Assembly: GCA_023397905.1 (NCBI GenBank) | Contig: JAEWSZ010000061.1 | Span: 13,266 to 77,265, forward strand | Origin: Bacillota bacterium | Lineage (GTDB): Bacteria; Bacillota; Clostridia; Acetivibrionales; DSM-1351 | Length of the DNA stretch: 64,000 nt | Reading direction: 5' to 3' | Part shown: positions 37,301 to 44,219 of the stretch, piece after piece | Layout: every line of letters begins with the position of its first letter | Numbering within the stretch: the first letter of the stretch is position 1 | Made by a program: the position numbers and the translations under genes | The notes under the pieces: generated by a model | Database searches by the model: none | What the model saw: the letters and a program-made list of their open reading frames with translations, nothing else | What the model was told of the DNA's origin: nothing

Positions 37301-38941
37301 GCCGCTTGTTGTTTTAGGGACCTCCTCCAACGGAATGACTTCATCAATAGTCAGACCGATCTTTTCATATAAAATATTTTTAATACTTCTTACGATTTCC
37401 CCGAACTTATCAAGCTTTTTCTTGTAATATACAAAAATAATGGCCTGCTCACGTTTAGTACTGTTATTGAAGCCATTGCAGGCAACATATTTATTCATGC
37501 CGTCCTTGTCATAGTACTCGCATATAGTCTGTTCTATATCGCTGCATGTATAATTCACACCGTTGACTGTCACTATCTCTTTGGCCCTGCCTACCATAAC
37601 AAGATTATTATCCGAAATAAAACCCAGGTCGCCGGTGCTCAGCCATCCGTCGCTGCCAAAGGTCCCGTTTGTTGCCTTTTCATCCCTGTAGTATCCATGG
37701 GAAACATTTCTGCCTCTTACCTTTATATGTCCGATCTCCAGATCGTCTAGTTTTTTGCCGCTATCATCAGTAATAGCTATTTCAACGCTTTGAGGCGCGG
37801 CTCCCAGCTCCACAAACTGTATGCCGTTATCTTCGTCCCCATCCGGGCAATATTTTATTTTTCCCCCGATGGATATGCACTTTCTATCCAGGTTGTGGAC
37901 TTTCATTTTCTGGCCCGGTACGCTGCATGTGACCACCAGCGTTGCCTCGGCAAGACCGTACCCCGGCAGCAGAGTATCCTGGTTTAATTTATATTTTTCC
38001 ATATTTGAGCAGAATTCCTGACACAGGTTGTATGATACCTGTTCCGCACCCAGGATAATATATTTTACGCATGAAAGATCCCATTCCCTGTTTGAAGCCC
38101 TGGTTTTCATAAATTTCAGCAAATGCTGCATTCCAAATGACGGAGTGCCGAGAACCGTCGCCCTGTGCTGATTTACCTTGTCAAACCACAACAGGGGAGA
38201 ACGGATATAAGTACTTGTGGGGATAAAATACTGGTTTGTGCACAGGAGAATCGGCGCCAGGTGGAACATTACCAGGCTGAAGTCATGTGTAAGAGGCTTC
38301 CAGGTCAGAAATAAATCATCACCCGTAAAACCCAGATGATCTACCATATCATATATATTGGTCAGGACATTATCATGCTTTATAGTAACGCCCTTTGGAT
38401 CCCCGGTTGAGCCGGAAGAGAACTGGATATATGCCAGATCATTATTTGGAGCCGGAAGGTCAATATTTTGATTTATATCAGCTTCAATATCAATATTATT
38501 GAAATCAGTACTTCTTGAAGCAATATTATCAAATAAATCCTTGTCCTTTAAGCCATACTTGTCATCGCCGATCACCGACAGAAAATCGCCTTTATCATAA
38601 ATCAAATACGGATCATCCAGTTTTCCCCATACACTGAACAGCTTACTTCTTGTATATTGGTTATTTACAGGCGCAATGGGTATTGGGATATAATTCCCCA
38701 TAAGGCATGCCCAGAAGGAAAAAATCAGCCCTTTAAGATTGAAAAATTGAAATACAATTTCAGAATTTTGCTTTATATTTTTATTTTTCAGATATGTATA
38801 TACCTTATATGCCTGATGATACAGCTGATTGTATGAAATGAATTCCTCCTGATCCATTGAATTGATTAAAGTAACACCTTTTTCAGTTTTCGCCGCTCTT
38901 TTCAGAGCATCAAGCAAGTTATTTATATCTCTGTTTATCAT
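31379..38941 (-). CDS. PKS with acyl-AMP ligase loading: FAAL-ACP-KS-AT-DH-KR-ACP
   Basis: A 2520-residue loading and first-extension PKS. The fatty acyl-AMP ligase is at 1-570 (SSGSTGDPKG at 175, PGYGLAEATL at 326, TSGKVRRT at 545). ACP1 is at 590-665 with Ser623 in GMVSI, where GxDS is usual. KS is at 687-1115 (Cys859, His994, His1034). AT is at 1215-1530 (GHSIGE Ser1312, SHGFH 1411). The DH-like domain is at 1585-1880 with His1620 in H-x3-D-x4-P (Gly is usual in place of the Asp) and Asp1792 in DSIFQ. KR is at about 1900-2380 (TGGTGAVG 2142, Ser2270, Tyr2284). ACP2 has Ser2452. A short C-terminal tail matches the N-terminal docking helix of the next protein. It should activate a free carboxylic acid, load it and extend it once to a beta-hydroxy (or enoyl, if the DH works) chain. 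Only 22 bases separate it from fkbH. Confidence 0.94.
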   Translation of the reverse strand: MINRDINNLLDALKRAAKTEKGVTLINSMDQEEFISYNQLYHQAYKVYTYLKNKNIKQNSEIVFQFFNLKGLIFSFWACLMGNYIPIPIAPVNNQYTRSKLFSVWGKLDDPYLIYDKGDFLSVIGDDKYGLKDKDLFDNIASRSTDFNNIDIEADINQNIDLPAPNNDLAYIQFSSGSTGDPKGVTIKHDNVLTNIYDMVDHLGFTGDDLFLTWKPLTHDFSLVMFHLAPILLCTNQYFIPTSTYIRSPLLWFDKVNQHRATVLGTPSFGMQHLLKFMKTRASNREWDLSCVKYIILGAEQVSYNLCQEFCSNMEKYKLNQDTLLPGYGLAEATLVVTCSVPGQKMKVHNLDRKCISIGGKIKYCPDGDEDNGIQFVELGAAPQSVEIAITDDSGKKLDDLEIGHIKVRGRNVSHGYYRDEKATNGTFGSDGWLSTGDLGFISDNNLVMVGRAKEIVTVNGVNYTCSDIEQTICEYYDKDGMNKYVACNGFNNSTKREQAIIFVYYKKKLDKFGEIVRSIKNILYEKIGLTIDEVIPLEEVPKTTSGKVRRTELAGRYNSGELNSVLQEVHKMLQQENSNHNSVKGSITREKLLSYVRDVIEEILETKITDYDAAFTDFGMVSINIPQFIERIEKDMNMGLSVSAVFNYPNVNKLVDYIYDTLQKKELNETGASDKALTGGKAHKGVAAVGMSCRFPGGANDPDSFWEVLINGRSGICEIPDNRWDSEKYYDADVGAPGKMYTKLGGFLNIPVDRFDAPFFNISPKEAVALDPQQRMLLELTWEAFENAGLDIGRFFGTNTGVYVGISGEEYSMAHRNSGDTGRIDAYSLTGTTSSTCCGRISYTFGFEGPCLSVDTACSSSLTALHIACKALESGEIDTAVVAGVNIILSPLAHICFSKLQAISVDGCSKTFDASANGYGRGEGAGVIVLRRLSDALKENNNVHGVIRGTAINQDGKSNGLTAPNGLAQQKVIQKALKDSGLEAADIDYMEMHGTGTPLGDPIEVKAVMEVYGQSKSRSNPLKIGSVKSNIGHLEAAAGMASIMKVLLSFKHGVIPANLNFKTPNPYIPWDSAPVKVVDSNVSWENGDRIRRAGLNGFGFGGSNAHIILEEPPAVEKIKASDGDTGLILKLSAKTKNSLLQGVKNYMEYMKVHTEHALEDIIHTANITRADFDYRFSVIGKTREEFIDKMENFLSGENKDGTFTNMDSEEAVGTNPQIVFMFSGQGSQYVGMGKELYQRNPVFKLAFDQCNRLFRPFILKSLTELIYSEAASADEIERTLYAQPLIFSVEYSLYKLWEHFGVTPDIVLGHSIGEYAAAAAAGMMSLNDAVKLVAARGRLMDSAPGHGSMGAVFADIKTVMSLINDYKDKVSVAAYNAAQSIVISGDKSSVESILEKAEKSGTKVNRLKVSHGFHSQLMEPVLEDFRLIASEVKFEKPEIKFLSSLTGKILDENDVLDSEYWTRHIREKVDFYHSMLALKDGKELLIIEIGSDRTLVSLGGMTLNGTAAIVPSLKRKKAEWEQLTLSMAELYAMGLRVDWANFDIGGQCGWNPVQLPTYPFDRKQYWVQPVFEHEKAGGVAGGSDLHPLIGQRITTPFLEDSMVYQRIFTAETPYFMKEHIIFDTSISPAAAHISMLLSLSRQLDNSSSACVIENIEFRSPLLVENDGERTVQVYVENIHGDSTKFQIVSKDNKADNSSWTKHCLGNMRSVQAGSNSENMRISVEELKEMYPEDDTGFDFYDSLTSFGFNLGEGFRRIEKVWKKDNKGICLIRPLEGIPDLGAYILYPGVIDSIFQSAIPISELTTRMEAKNAEDTVRTMIPFSIAKLTYHYTPAQYFWCHTNVEVQKEVIIGDIYVYNENGEIVFTIEKIMARLTNRNSLLREMNSNNSHMFYHVNWVEKASGSKNPEYGDNEKYILFMDNAGVGFNLEKALSGHGIKTVVVHEGSGYAEGQDDAYKISYDSKNDFVKLIGSLANRFEAADLKFVYLADMDLKNENLEAGTLLEKQRKSCGGLLYLVQALTQSKISGNSKLWVITDGVHRVKNETSLEFSQATLWGFSETVRIEHPQIWGGIIDIDPKVLEEDKEALAREISAGKDKQLLLRTGSGRYVLRLIKHSDLAGNSKKTVSQPLAIQEEAAYLITGGTGAVGMVYAEYLVNHGARNLVLVSRRGPGESTAETLRKWMGQGVNIMLAQADICNEKEVSDLKAAIHAGMPPLKGIVHAAGTIEDKMIADQTWESFSSVLDAKLKGTVNLHSVFIDESLDFFIMLSSITSITGNVGQSNYAAANYFLNIFAQYRLMNNLPAAVVCWGPWLGSGMAAQDSGVIEYMRKQGIYGIHPDIGIKIIGTLFNENYSNVLAADVNWGMFANALGIKEIDDFLSKVLTGRESTAVNAEGSKRESSILAELKGLKKEERKALLLSHLQKQAGRIMGFQGDQLPALDISLMEQGADSLMIFSMRNEVNKLTNSQLDVSLFFNYPSLRKLSNYLVSEVLFPEELEKGQTDSVQSTDDILSEINALL

Positions 38942-38963
38942 AATGCACCACCTCGATAATAAT

Positions 38964-40016
38964 TTATTTAGAGATCTTAAGCTTTAAATAGTCCGGAAAA
39001 GGCTGTATCTGCGAACAATCGCACTCCAGCAGGGCTGCGCCATCCTGTTCGTGTACTTCTTTGAAGCCTGCAAACTTATAGGTAACATACATCATACGGT
39101 TGCGGTCATTTGGGATATATTCGGCATAAAGCTTTACCCCGGCTTCTTCTGCCAGTCTCATGACATAATTCAGCATAACCGTGCCGACTCCTCTGGACAT
39201 TACCCTGCAGGACATCAGAAGAAGCTTTATGGTCCAGCGGTCTTCTTCTATTTCCAAAAGTGTAAGTCCGATTTTCCCGTATGTGCCATACTTATCTTCC
39301 AGTCCCGTAATAAAAAGCTTGTGTTTGTCAGAAGTCATAAAATTGCTCAGCTCTTCAAAAGAATAGGTATATCCGGTGGTGTTCAGCTGATGTGTTCTGA
39401 CGGTCAGTTCCTCTGCCCGCTGCAAATCGCCCTTCTTCACAGGAGAAATGGAAAATATCATATTTAATGAAGCCAGAAAAGCCTCCTGGGTTCCGATAAA
39501 CTCCTCCTCGCACTGCTTTCTTTTAAGGTCGTTCATGTACATTTGTCTTCTAATCCGGGAATCTTCGGTTATAAAACGGGGATTCATTTCTTCCATTTCC
39601 AACATCGCGGATATATCTTTTACGTTAATACACAGGACTTCAGGTGCTGAAAAACTCACTTCATCCAGTTCAAAAGGCTGGTCATCCACAAATGCAAGGC
39701 TGTCGGTCCCTATATTTAAAGATCCGGCAATTTGTTTTATTGAAATTGATTTGGGATTCCAGCCAATCTGGGGATACAAGAAATATTCATCAATTCCAAA
39801 TTCCCTGAGCTTTGACACAGCCGTGTCATAGTCGTTTTTGCTGGCTATTGACTGCAGTATCCCCCGGCTGTCAAGAGTCTTTATAATATCAAGAATATCC
39901 TTGTGAATTACAACTTCATTATTCTCAAGCAATATGCCGTCCCAGATTGTATTGTCCAGATCCCATACCACACATTTGACTTTCTGTTTTTTCTTCACTT
40001 CTTCCTTACACAGCAT
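38964..40016 (-). CDS. FkbH-like HAD phosphatase/glyceryl-ACP synthase
   Basis: A 350-residue FkbH-domain protein. ATG 40016 is preferred because AGAAGGAG lies 8 bases upstream and the start falls just past the previous stop at 40021. The HAD motif VVWDLDNTIWDG (Asp19, Asp21) starts the phosphatase half. AFVDDQPFELDEV and the C-terminal GNAT-like segment (GKIGLTLLEIEEDRWTIKLLLMSCRVMSRGVG) complete the family fold. FkbH proteins take 1,3-bisphosphoglycerate, remove phosphate and load a glyceryl group on a dedicated ACP. With the ACP, acyl-CoA dehydrogenase and 3-hydroxyacyl-CoA dehydrogenase genes directly upstream, it forms the pathway to hydroxymalonyl-ACP, a PKS extender unit. Confidence 0.93.
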   Translation of the reverse strand: MLCKEEVKKKQKVKCVVWDLDNTIWDGILLENNEVVIHKDILDIIKTLDSRGILQSIASKNDYDTAVSKLREFGIDEYFLYPQIGWNPKSISIKQIAGSLNIGTDSLAFVDDQPFELDEVSFSAPEVLCINVKDISAMLEMEEMNPRFITEDSRIRRQMYMNDLKRKQCEEEFIGTQEAFLASLNMIFSISPVKKGDLQRAEELTVRTHQLNTTGYTYSFEELSNFMTSDKHKLFITGLEDKYGTYGKIGLTLLEIEEDRWTIKLLLMSCRVMSRGVGTVMLNYVMRLAEEAGVKLYAEYIPNDRNRMMYVTYKFAGFKEVHEQDGAALLECDCSQIQPFPDYLKLKISK

Positions 40017-40020
40017 ACAA

Positions 40021-41154
40021 TCAGCTCCTTCTAAAAGCATTAGTTGCTATCAGCACTTCATGCATCTGGCTTGTACCCTCAATTATTTCATTTATTTTTG
40101 CATCCCTGTAGTATCTTTCAATGGGATATTCATTATTGCAGCCCACAGCCCCATGAATCTGTACTGCGTCTGCGGCAACTCTGTTAACCATTTTTGAAGC
40201 GAAATACTTTGCATTCCAGGTTTCCAGAATTGAGTCAGGGTCCAGCGAATCCTTCAGATAACCTGCATTGAGACATAACAACCTTGCGGCTTTTATATCC
40301 ACAACCATATTGGTTATCATTCTCTGGATCAGCTGGTGTTGCCTTAAGGGGACCCCGAACTGCTTTCTCTTTCTTGTATACCTCAAAGAGGCTTCAAGGC
40401 AGGCCTGAGCCAGACCTACGCATCCCCACGCGATGGTATATCTTCCATAATCCAGCGAGCTCAATGCCACATGGGATATTCCCGTACCTGCATTTCCTAC
40501 CAGGTTTTCCTCGGGTATAACGCAGTTTTCCAGCTTTAACTCCGCTATCATTGACGCCCTTGCGCCTATAAGTCCGTTAATGGGCTTAATATACAATCCC
40601 GGCGTATCCCTTTTAATAATAAAAGCCGTGGGCTTTTCATCCAGCTGGGCAAAAATCAGAAAAACATCAGCTATCTGCCCCATGGTAATCCATCTCTTTG
40701 TGCCATTCAGCACAAAATTTCCCTCTGATTTTACCGCAATAGTTTCAATGCTCTTTGCATCACTTCCCACATTGGGCTCGGTCAATCCGAACGCCCCAAC
40801 AACATCTCCCTTTGCCATTTTGGTCAGCCAGTAGTCCTTTTGTTCACCGGTGCCCCACCGGTGAATAGCCAGGGCGGCCATCCCATGGACTGTCAGAAGA
40901 CTTCTGACCGAAGAACAGCCTTTTCCTATTTCCTCGTTCAGTATCCCTGAGGAAACGGCGTCCAACCCCGAGCCCCCGAATTCCTCAGGTATCATTGAAC
41001 CGAGATATCCTTTTTCACCAAGCTTTTTAACTATTCCGGCATTCAGGCGTTCCAGCCTGTCGTCTTCTGCGGCATTTGGAACCACTTCGTTTTCAACAAA
41101 TTCCTTTGCTTCGGATTGCAATTTGGCCTGTTCAGCCGTAAGCTCCAGATTCAT
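40021..41154 (-). CDS. Acyl-CoA dehydrogenase family protein (FkbI-like)
   Basis: A 377-residue flavin-dependent dehydrogenase. ATG 41154 is chosen for a GGGGGTG ribosome site. Family signatures are FGLTEPNVGSDAKSIET near residue 133, KRWITMGQIADVF, and the C-terminal QIHGAVGCNNEYPIERYYRDAKINEIIEGTSQMHE with the Glu that acts as catalytic base in many members. In the FkbG-K type cassette this enzyme performs one of the two oxidations that turn glyceryl-ACP into hydroxymalonyl-ACP. Its place between the ACP and fkbH genes with very short gaps supports that role rather than fatty-acid degradation. Confidence 0.92.
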   Translation of the reverse strand: MNLELTAEQAKLQSEAKEFVENEVVPNAAEDDRLERLNAGIVKKLGEKGYLGSMIPEEFGGSGLDAVSSGILNEEIGKGCSSVRSLLTVHGMAALAIHRWGTGEQKDYWLTKMAKGDVVGAFGLTEPNVGSDAKSIETIAVKSEGNFVLNGTKRWITMGQIADVFLIFAQLDEKPTAFIIKRDTPGLYIKPINGLIGARASMIAELKLENCVIPEENLVGNAGTGISHVALSSLDYGRYTIAWGCVGLAQACLEASLRYTRKRKQFGVPLRQHQLIQRMITNMVVDIKAARLLCLNAGYLKDSLDPDSILETWNAKYFASKMVNRVAADAVQIHGAVGCNNEYPIERYYRDAKINEIIEGTSQMHEVLIATNAFRRS

Positions 41155-41190
41155 CAAGTATTTCACCCCCAAAAACATATCAAGATTATT

Positions 41191-41433
41191 TCACGCTATC
41201 AGAGCCTTGCTTGTGACAAATTCAACAATGGAATTAATCGTCCGGAAATTATTGAGATCAAGGTCCTTATTGTCAACCCTGATTTTAAAATCCTTCTCAA
41301 TAAACATTACCAACTGCATGGCAAAAAGCGAGTTGACAAATCCCAATCCAAAAATATCCTGATTGTCCGAAACCTCCTGGCTGTTGAAATAACGGGACAG
41401 AAATGCCCGTATTTTCAATTTTGTCTCTTCCAT
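41191..41433 (-). CDS. Acyl carrier protein for hydroxymalonyl extender (FkbJ-like)
   Basis: An 80-residue free-standing ACP. ATG 41433 has AAAGGCAGTG upstream, and a longer frame to 41454 lacks a better site. The phosphopantetheine region reads FGLGFVNSLFAMQLVMFIE, with Ser in VNS instead of the usual LDS. This variant is characteristic of FkbJ/ZmaD-like carriers in methoxy- and hydroxymalonyl pathways. It would hold glyceryl, 2-hydroxy-3-oxopropionyl and hydroxymalonyl intermediates and deliver the last to a PKS acyltransferase. It is too short and too specialised in context to be the fatty-acid ACP. Confidence 0.92.
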   Translation of the reverse strand: MEETKLKIRAFLSRYFNSQEVSDNQDIFGLGFVNSLFAMQLVMFIEKDFKIRVDNKDLDLNNFRTINSIVEFVTSKALIA

Positions 41434-41482
41434 AATGAAATCACTGCCTTTCATATGAATTTATTTTTTATTTAATTTCATT

Positions 41483-42334
41483 TCAGTAAGAATAATTATA
41501 AAAGCCCTTACCTGTTTTTCTTCCGCAAAGACCTGCATCCACCATCTTTCTAAGAAGAGGGCAGCATCTGAATTTGGAATCCTGATAGCTTTCATAAAGT
41601 ATCTCCAACGAATCCACCACCGTATCCAAACCGATTAGATCAGCCGTTTCAAGCGGACCCATTTTATGTCCGAAGCACTTTTTAAAAATATCATCCACTG
41701 CCTGCGGCGATGCAACCTGATCCTGGACCACAAATGCGGCCTCATTCATCAGTAAATGGGACAATCTGTTGGATACGAAGCCCGGCAAATCGTTTACAAG
41801 TATCATTTCTTTGCCCATAAGTGAAAGCAGCTCTTTAGTGGCAGCAATTGCGGCCTCACCGGTATGGTAGCCTTTAATCGCTTCTATAACCGATTTCATG
41901 GGTACAGGATTCATAAAATGCGTACCTATGACCTTTTCAGGTCTTTTTGTAAGCGAAGCTATTTTGGTAATTGATACGCATGATGTATTTACAAGAAAAA
42001 TACAATCTTTTTTGCATATCTCATCAAGGCTCTGATAAACTGATTTCTTTATGTCCCACTTTTCCGGTACATTTTCTATAACAAAATCGGCCTCCTTAAG
42101 CTCCTGATACTCAGTAGTGAAAATGATCCTGGAAATCACCGCCTCAATATCCTCCGCCACTTCCGTTTTTGCAAACATCCCCTGAAATCGGATATTTCTT
42201 TGTATTTCTTCCCTGGCTCCGGTTAAGATATCTTCCGAAACATCTACAAGTATGGTTTCAAATCCTGACTGTGCAAGGTTCTGGGCAACCCCTTTTCCCA
42301 TCACTCCCGCGCCTATTACTCCTATGGTTTTCAT
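41483..42334 (-). CDS. 3-hydroxyacyl-CoA dehydrogenase family protein (FkbK-like)
   Basis: A 283-residue NAD-dependent dehydrogenase of the 3-hydroxybutyryl-CoA dehydrogenase family. The Rossmann motif GVIGAGVMGKG is at residues 5-15. The catalytic His lies in GTHFMNPVPMKSVIE, and LVNDLPGFVSNRL and GPLETADLIGLD are also visible. In hydroxymalonyl/methoxymalonyl cassettes the FkbK-type enzyme oxidises the glyceryl-ACP alcohol. It sits 15 bases after the thioesterase stop and 49 bases before the ACP gene. No O-methyltransferase (FkbG) occurs anywhere in the cluster, so the unit should stay hydroxylated rather than methoxylated. Confidence 0.92.
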   Translation of the reverse strand: MKTIGVIGAGVMGKGVAQNLAQSGFETILVDVSEDILTGAREEIQRNIRFQGMFAKTEVAEDIEAVISRIIFTTEYQELKEADFVIENVPEKWDIKKSVYQSLDEICKKDCIFLVNTSCVSITKIASLTKRPEKVIGTHFMNPVPMKSVIEAIKGYHTGEAAIAATKELLSLMGKEMILVNDLPGFVSNRLSHLLMNEAAFVVQDQVASPQAVDDIFKKCFGHKMGPLETADLIGLDTVVDSLEILYESYQDSKFRCCPLLRKMVDAGLCGRKTGKGFYNYSY

Positions 42335-42349
42335 TGCTTTATCCCCACC

Positions 42350-43060
42350 TTATAAATAATTTGCTAGAACTCTATTAATAGTATCAGTAACACTTTCCGC
42401 ATCCTCCAGGATAAAAAAGTGGCCACCGTTAAATTCATAAAGACCGAATCCTTTCATGCAATACTTTGCAAACTCTGCCATATCCTGCTCAGTCATTGAA
42501 TCCTCCTTGCCGAAAAAGACGGAAACATCACAGTCAAGTCTACTTTTCTTCTGCAAGAAGGCATATGTTTCAACAATTTTGAAATCGTTTCTTATAATTG
42601 GTATAAAGAAATCCAAGAGTTCACGTTCTGCCAGAACCTCTTCCGACATGCCCCCGTATCTTTTTATGGCATTAATAAACGCATTATCCGGCAGTTTATG
42701 ATATTCCGTTAACTCACTTGTATCATCAGGAGGCTTTCTTCCTGAAAAAAACAAATGAACCGGGAGGGGAAAACCTCTTTCTGCAATTCTGTATGATAAT
42801 TCAAAAGCAATCACAGAACCCATGCTGTGTCCAAAAATTGCATATGGCATATCACTTTCCACCTCATGGCGAAGCAGCGTAAAAACATCACTAACCGCAT
42901 CTTCAATATTGTTATAATGAGGATATAATGACCTCTTGCCCCTTCCCGCCAGCTCCAGAGGAACTAATTCGATTTCTTCCTTCAAATACTTCCTCCACTT
43001 GTTGTAAATCATTGCAGAACCACCGGCATAAGGGATACAGAACAACTTTATCTTATCCAT
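42350..43060 (-). CDS. Type II (editing) thioesterase
   Basis: A 236-residue alpha/beta hydrolase. ATG 43060 has AGGTG 5 bases upstream and lies just past the previous stop. The nucleophile elbow GHSMGS has Ser79, and the oxyanion/lid region (FCIPYAGGSAMIYNKW) opens the protein as in SrfAD/GrsT-type enzymes. The C-terminal GGHFFILED supplies the His. Type II thioesterases free stalled or mis-primed carrier domains in NRPS and PKS systems. The synthetases themselves lack a type I thioesterase, so this protein is for editing, though a secondary release role cannot be excluded. Confidence 0.93.
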   Translation of the reverse strand: MDKIKLFCIPYAGGSAMIYNKWRKYLKEEIELVPLELAGRGKRSLYPHYNNIEDAVSDVFTLLRHEVESDMPYAIFGHSMGSVIAFELSYRIAERGFPLPVHLFFSGRKPPDDTSELTEYHKLPDNAFINAIKRYGGMSEEVLAERELLDFFIPIIRNDFKIVETYAFLQKKSRLDCDVSVFFGKEDSMTEQDMAEFAKYCMKGFGLYEFNGGHFFILEDAESVTDTINRVLANYL

Positions 43061-43080
43061 AACAACACCTGACTTTTTTA

Positions 43081-44046
43081 TTAGTTCCATTTGATAATAC
43101 ATGCCCCGGATGTTAACCCCGCGCCAAAAGCACTGAGAAATATAACCTTATTATCAAGCATGTTATTTCTGTTCAGTTCATCCAACAACAGCGGAACACT
43201 GGCAGAAGAGGTATTTCCGTATTTTTCAATATTGGTTGGGAATTTATCGACAGGTTGTTCAAGTCTGGTGCGGACAGCCTCAATTATTCTCTTGTTAGCC
43301 TGGTGGAGAATGAAATAATCTATGTCATTTACTGAAATACCTGTTTTTTTTGTAAGAAAATCGACATCCGACTTCACAGCCGATATTGCAAATTTGTATA
43401 TTTCCTGTCCATTCATTTTTATAGCCGGAGAGCTTTGCCCATCACCAAAAAAGTAATTATTGCTGCTTATTCCAGGTATATATAAATTGCCGACCTGCCC
43501 CCTGGTTGTCAATCTTATTCCCAATAAGCTGCTGCCCTCCGATAAGACCACAGCACCCGCCCCATCTCCAAAAAGCACGCAAGTCGATCTGTCCTGCCAG
43601 TCCACAAGCTTGGATATTGCGTCAGCACTTACTATCAGAATTTTTTTAATTCTTTGTGCCATAAAATATGTATTCGCAATCTCCAGGGCGTAAATAAAGC
43701 CGGAACAAGCGGCATTTATGTCATATGATACACAATTGGCCTCAATTCCAGCTTGAATTATGCTTGCAAGTGATGGCGAAAAAAAGTCGCCGTGTACTGT
43801 TGAGCAAATAATAAGGTCCAGGTCCTCCGCAGCCGTATCAGCCTTTTCCAAAGCTCTTTTTGCAGCTGAAACAGCCAGATCGCTAATACGCTCCCGGCCG
43901 CACAGCCGCCGCTGTTCAATTCCGGTTCTGGAAACAATCCAATCATTATTTGTATCAATAAAATTGCTGAATTCGTCATTATTAACAACTAATGAAGGAA
44001 CCGCACTGCCGGTTCCAATAACATTAAAGTTCATAAACTCCTCCAT
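43081..44046 (-). CDS. Beta-ketoacyl-ACP synthase III-like protein
   Basis: A 321-residue KAS III (FabH-like) protein of full length. The catalytic triad is intact: Cys114 in INAACSGF, His248 in FILHQANK and Asn278 in YGNTSSASVP. It starts at 44046 with AAAGGAG 6 bases upstream, only 11 bases after the agrD stop, making it the first biosynthetic gene behind the quorum-sensing genes. FabH starts fatty-acid synthesis from acyl-CoA and malonyl-ACP. Cluster-encoded relatives make special starter units or transfer acyl groups. Here it may provide the chain that the FAAL activates, or form an ester/acyl transfer like CerJ-type enzymes. The sequence does not decide. Confidence 0.9.
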   Translation of the reverse strand: MEEFMNFNVIGTGSAVPSLVVNNDEFSNFIDTNNDWIVSRTGIEQRRLCGRERISDLAVSAAKRALEKADTAAEDLDLIICSTVHGDFFSPSLASIIQAGIEANCVSYDINAACSGFIYALEIANTYFMAQRIKKILIVSADAISKLVDWQDRSTCVLFGDGAGAVVLSEGSSLLGIRLTTRGQVGNLYIPGISSNNYFFGDGQSSPAIKMNGQEIYKFAISAVKSDVDFLTKKTGISVNDIDYFILHQANKRIIEAVRTRLEQPVDKFPTNIEKYGNTSSASVPLLLDELNRNNMLDNKVIFLSAFGAGLTSGACIIKWN

Positions 44047-44057
44047 TTGAAACTCCT

Positions 44058-44219
44058 TTATTTTGCATGTACTTTTTTAATTTTTTTAAGCTCCCCTGGA
44101 ACTTCCGGCTGATAAAAAAACAAAAAACATGCCGTACTGACCGATATGCTTGCAGCACATAGAACAAATGCCGCAAAAACTCCCATACTCCTGTTAATCA
44201 ACCATGATAATTTTCTCAT
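44058..44219 (-). CDS. agrD: AgrD-type cyclic thiolactone autoinducer precursor
   Basis: A 53-residue peptide found by reading the gap after agrB. The amphipathic N-terminal helix is MRKLSWLINRSMGVFAAFVL. The core reads SVSTACFLFF. The C-terminal recognition tail is YQPEVPGELKK, followed by basic residues. The Q-P-x-x-P tail with the Cys five residues upstream matches clostridial AgrD precursors, and aligned to these the predicted ring is the five-residue thiolactone C-F-L-F-F with a short exocyclic tail (T-A or S-T-A). The gene overlaps the 3' end of agrB by 26 bases in another frame and has its own GAGGAAGGCGGG ribosome site. Its stop is 11 bases before the KAS III start. Confidence 0.92.
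   Translation of the reverse strand: MRKLSWLINRSMGVFAAFVLCAASISVSTACFLFFYQPEVPGELKKIKKVHAK

Noticed and set aside
31379..38941. Housekeeping fatty-acid or mycolate-type PKS
   Set aside because: The FAAL-ACP start, the docking tail and the adjacent aminotransferase-NRPS protein tie it to a lipopeptide assembly line.
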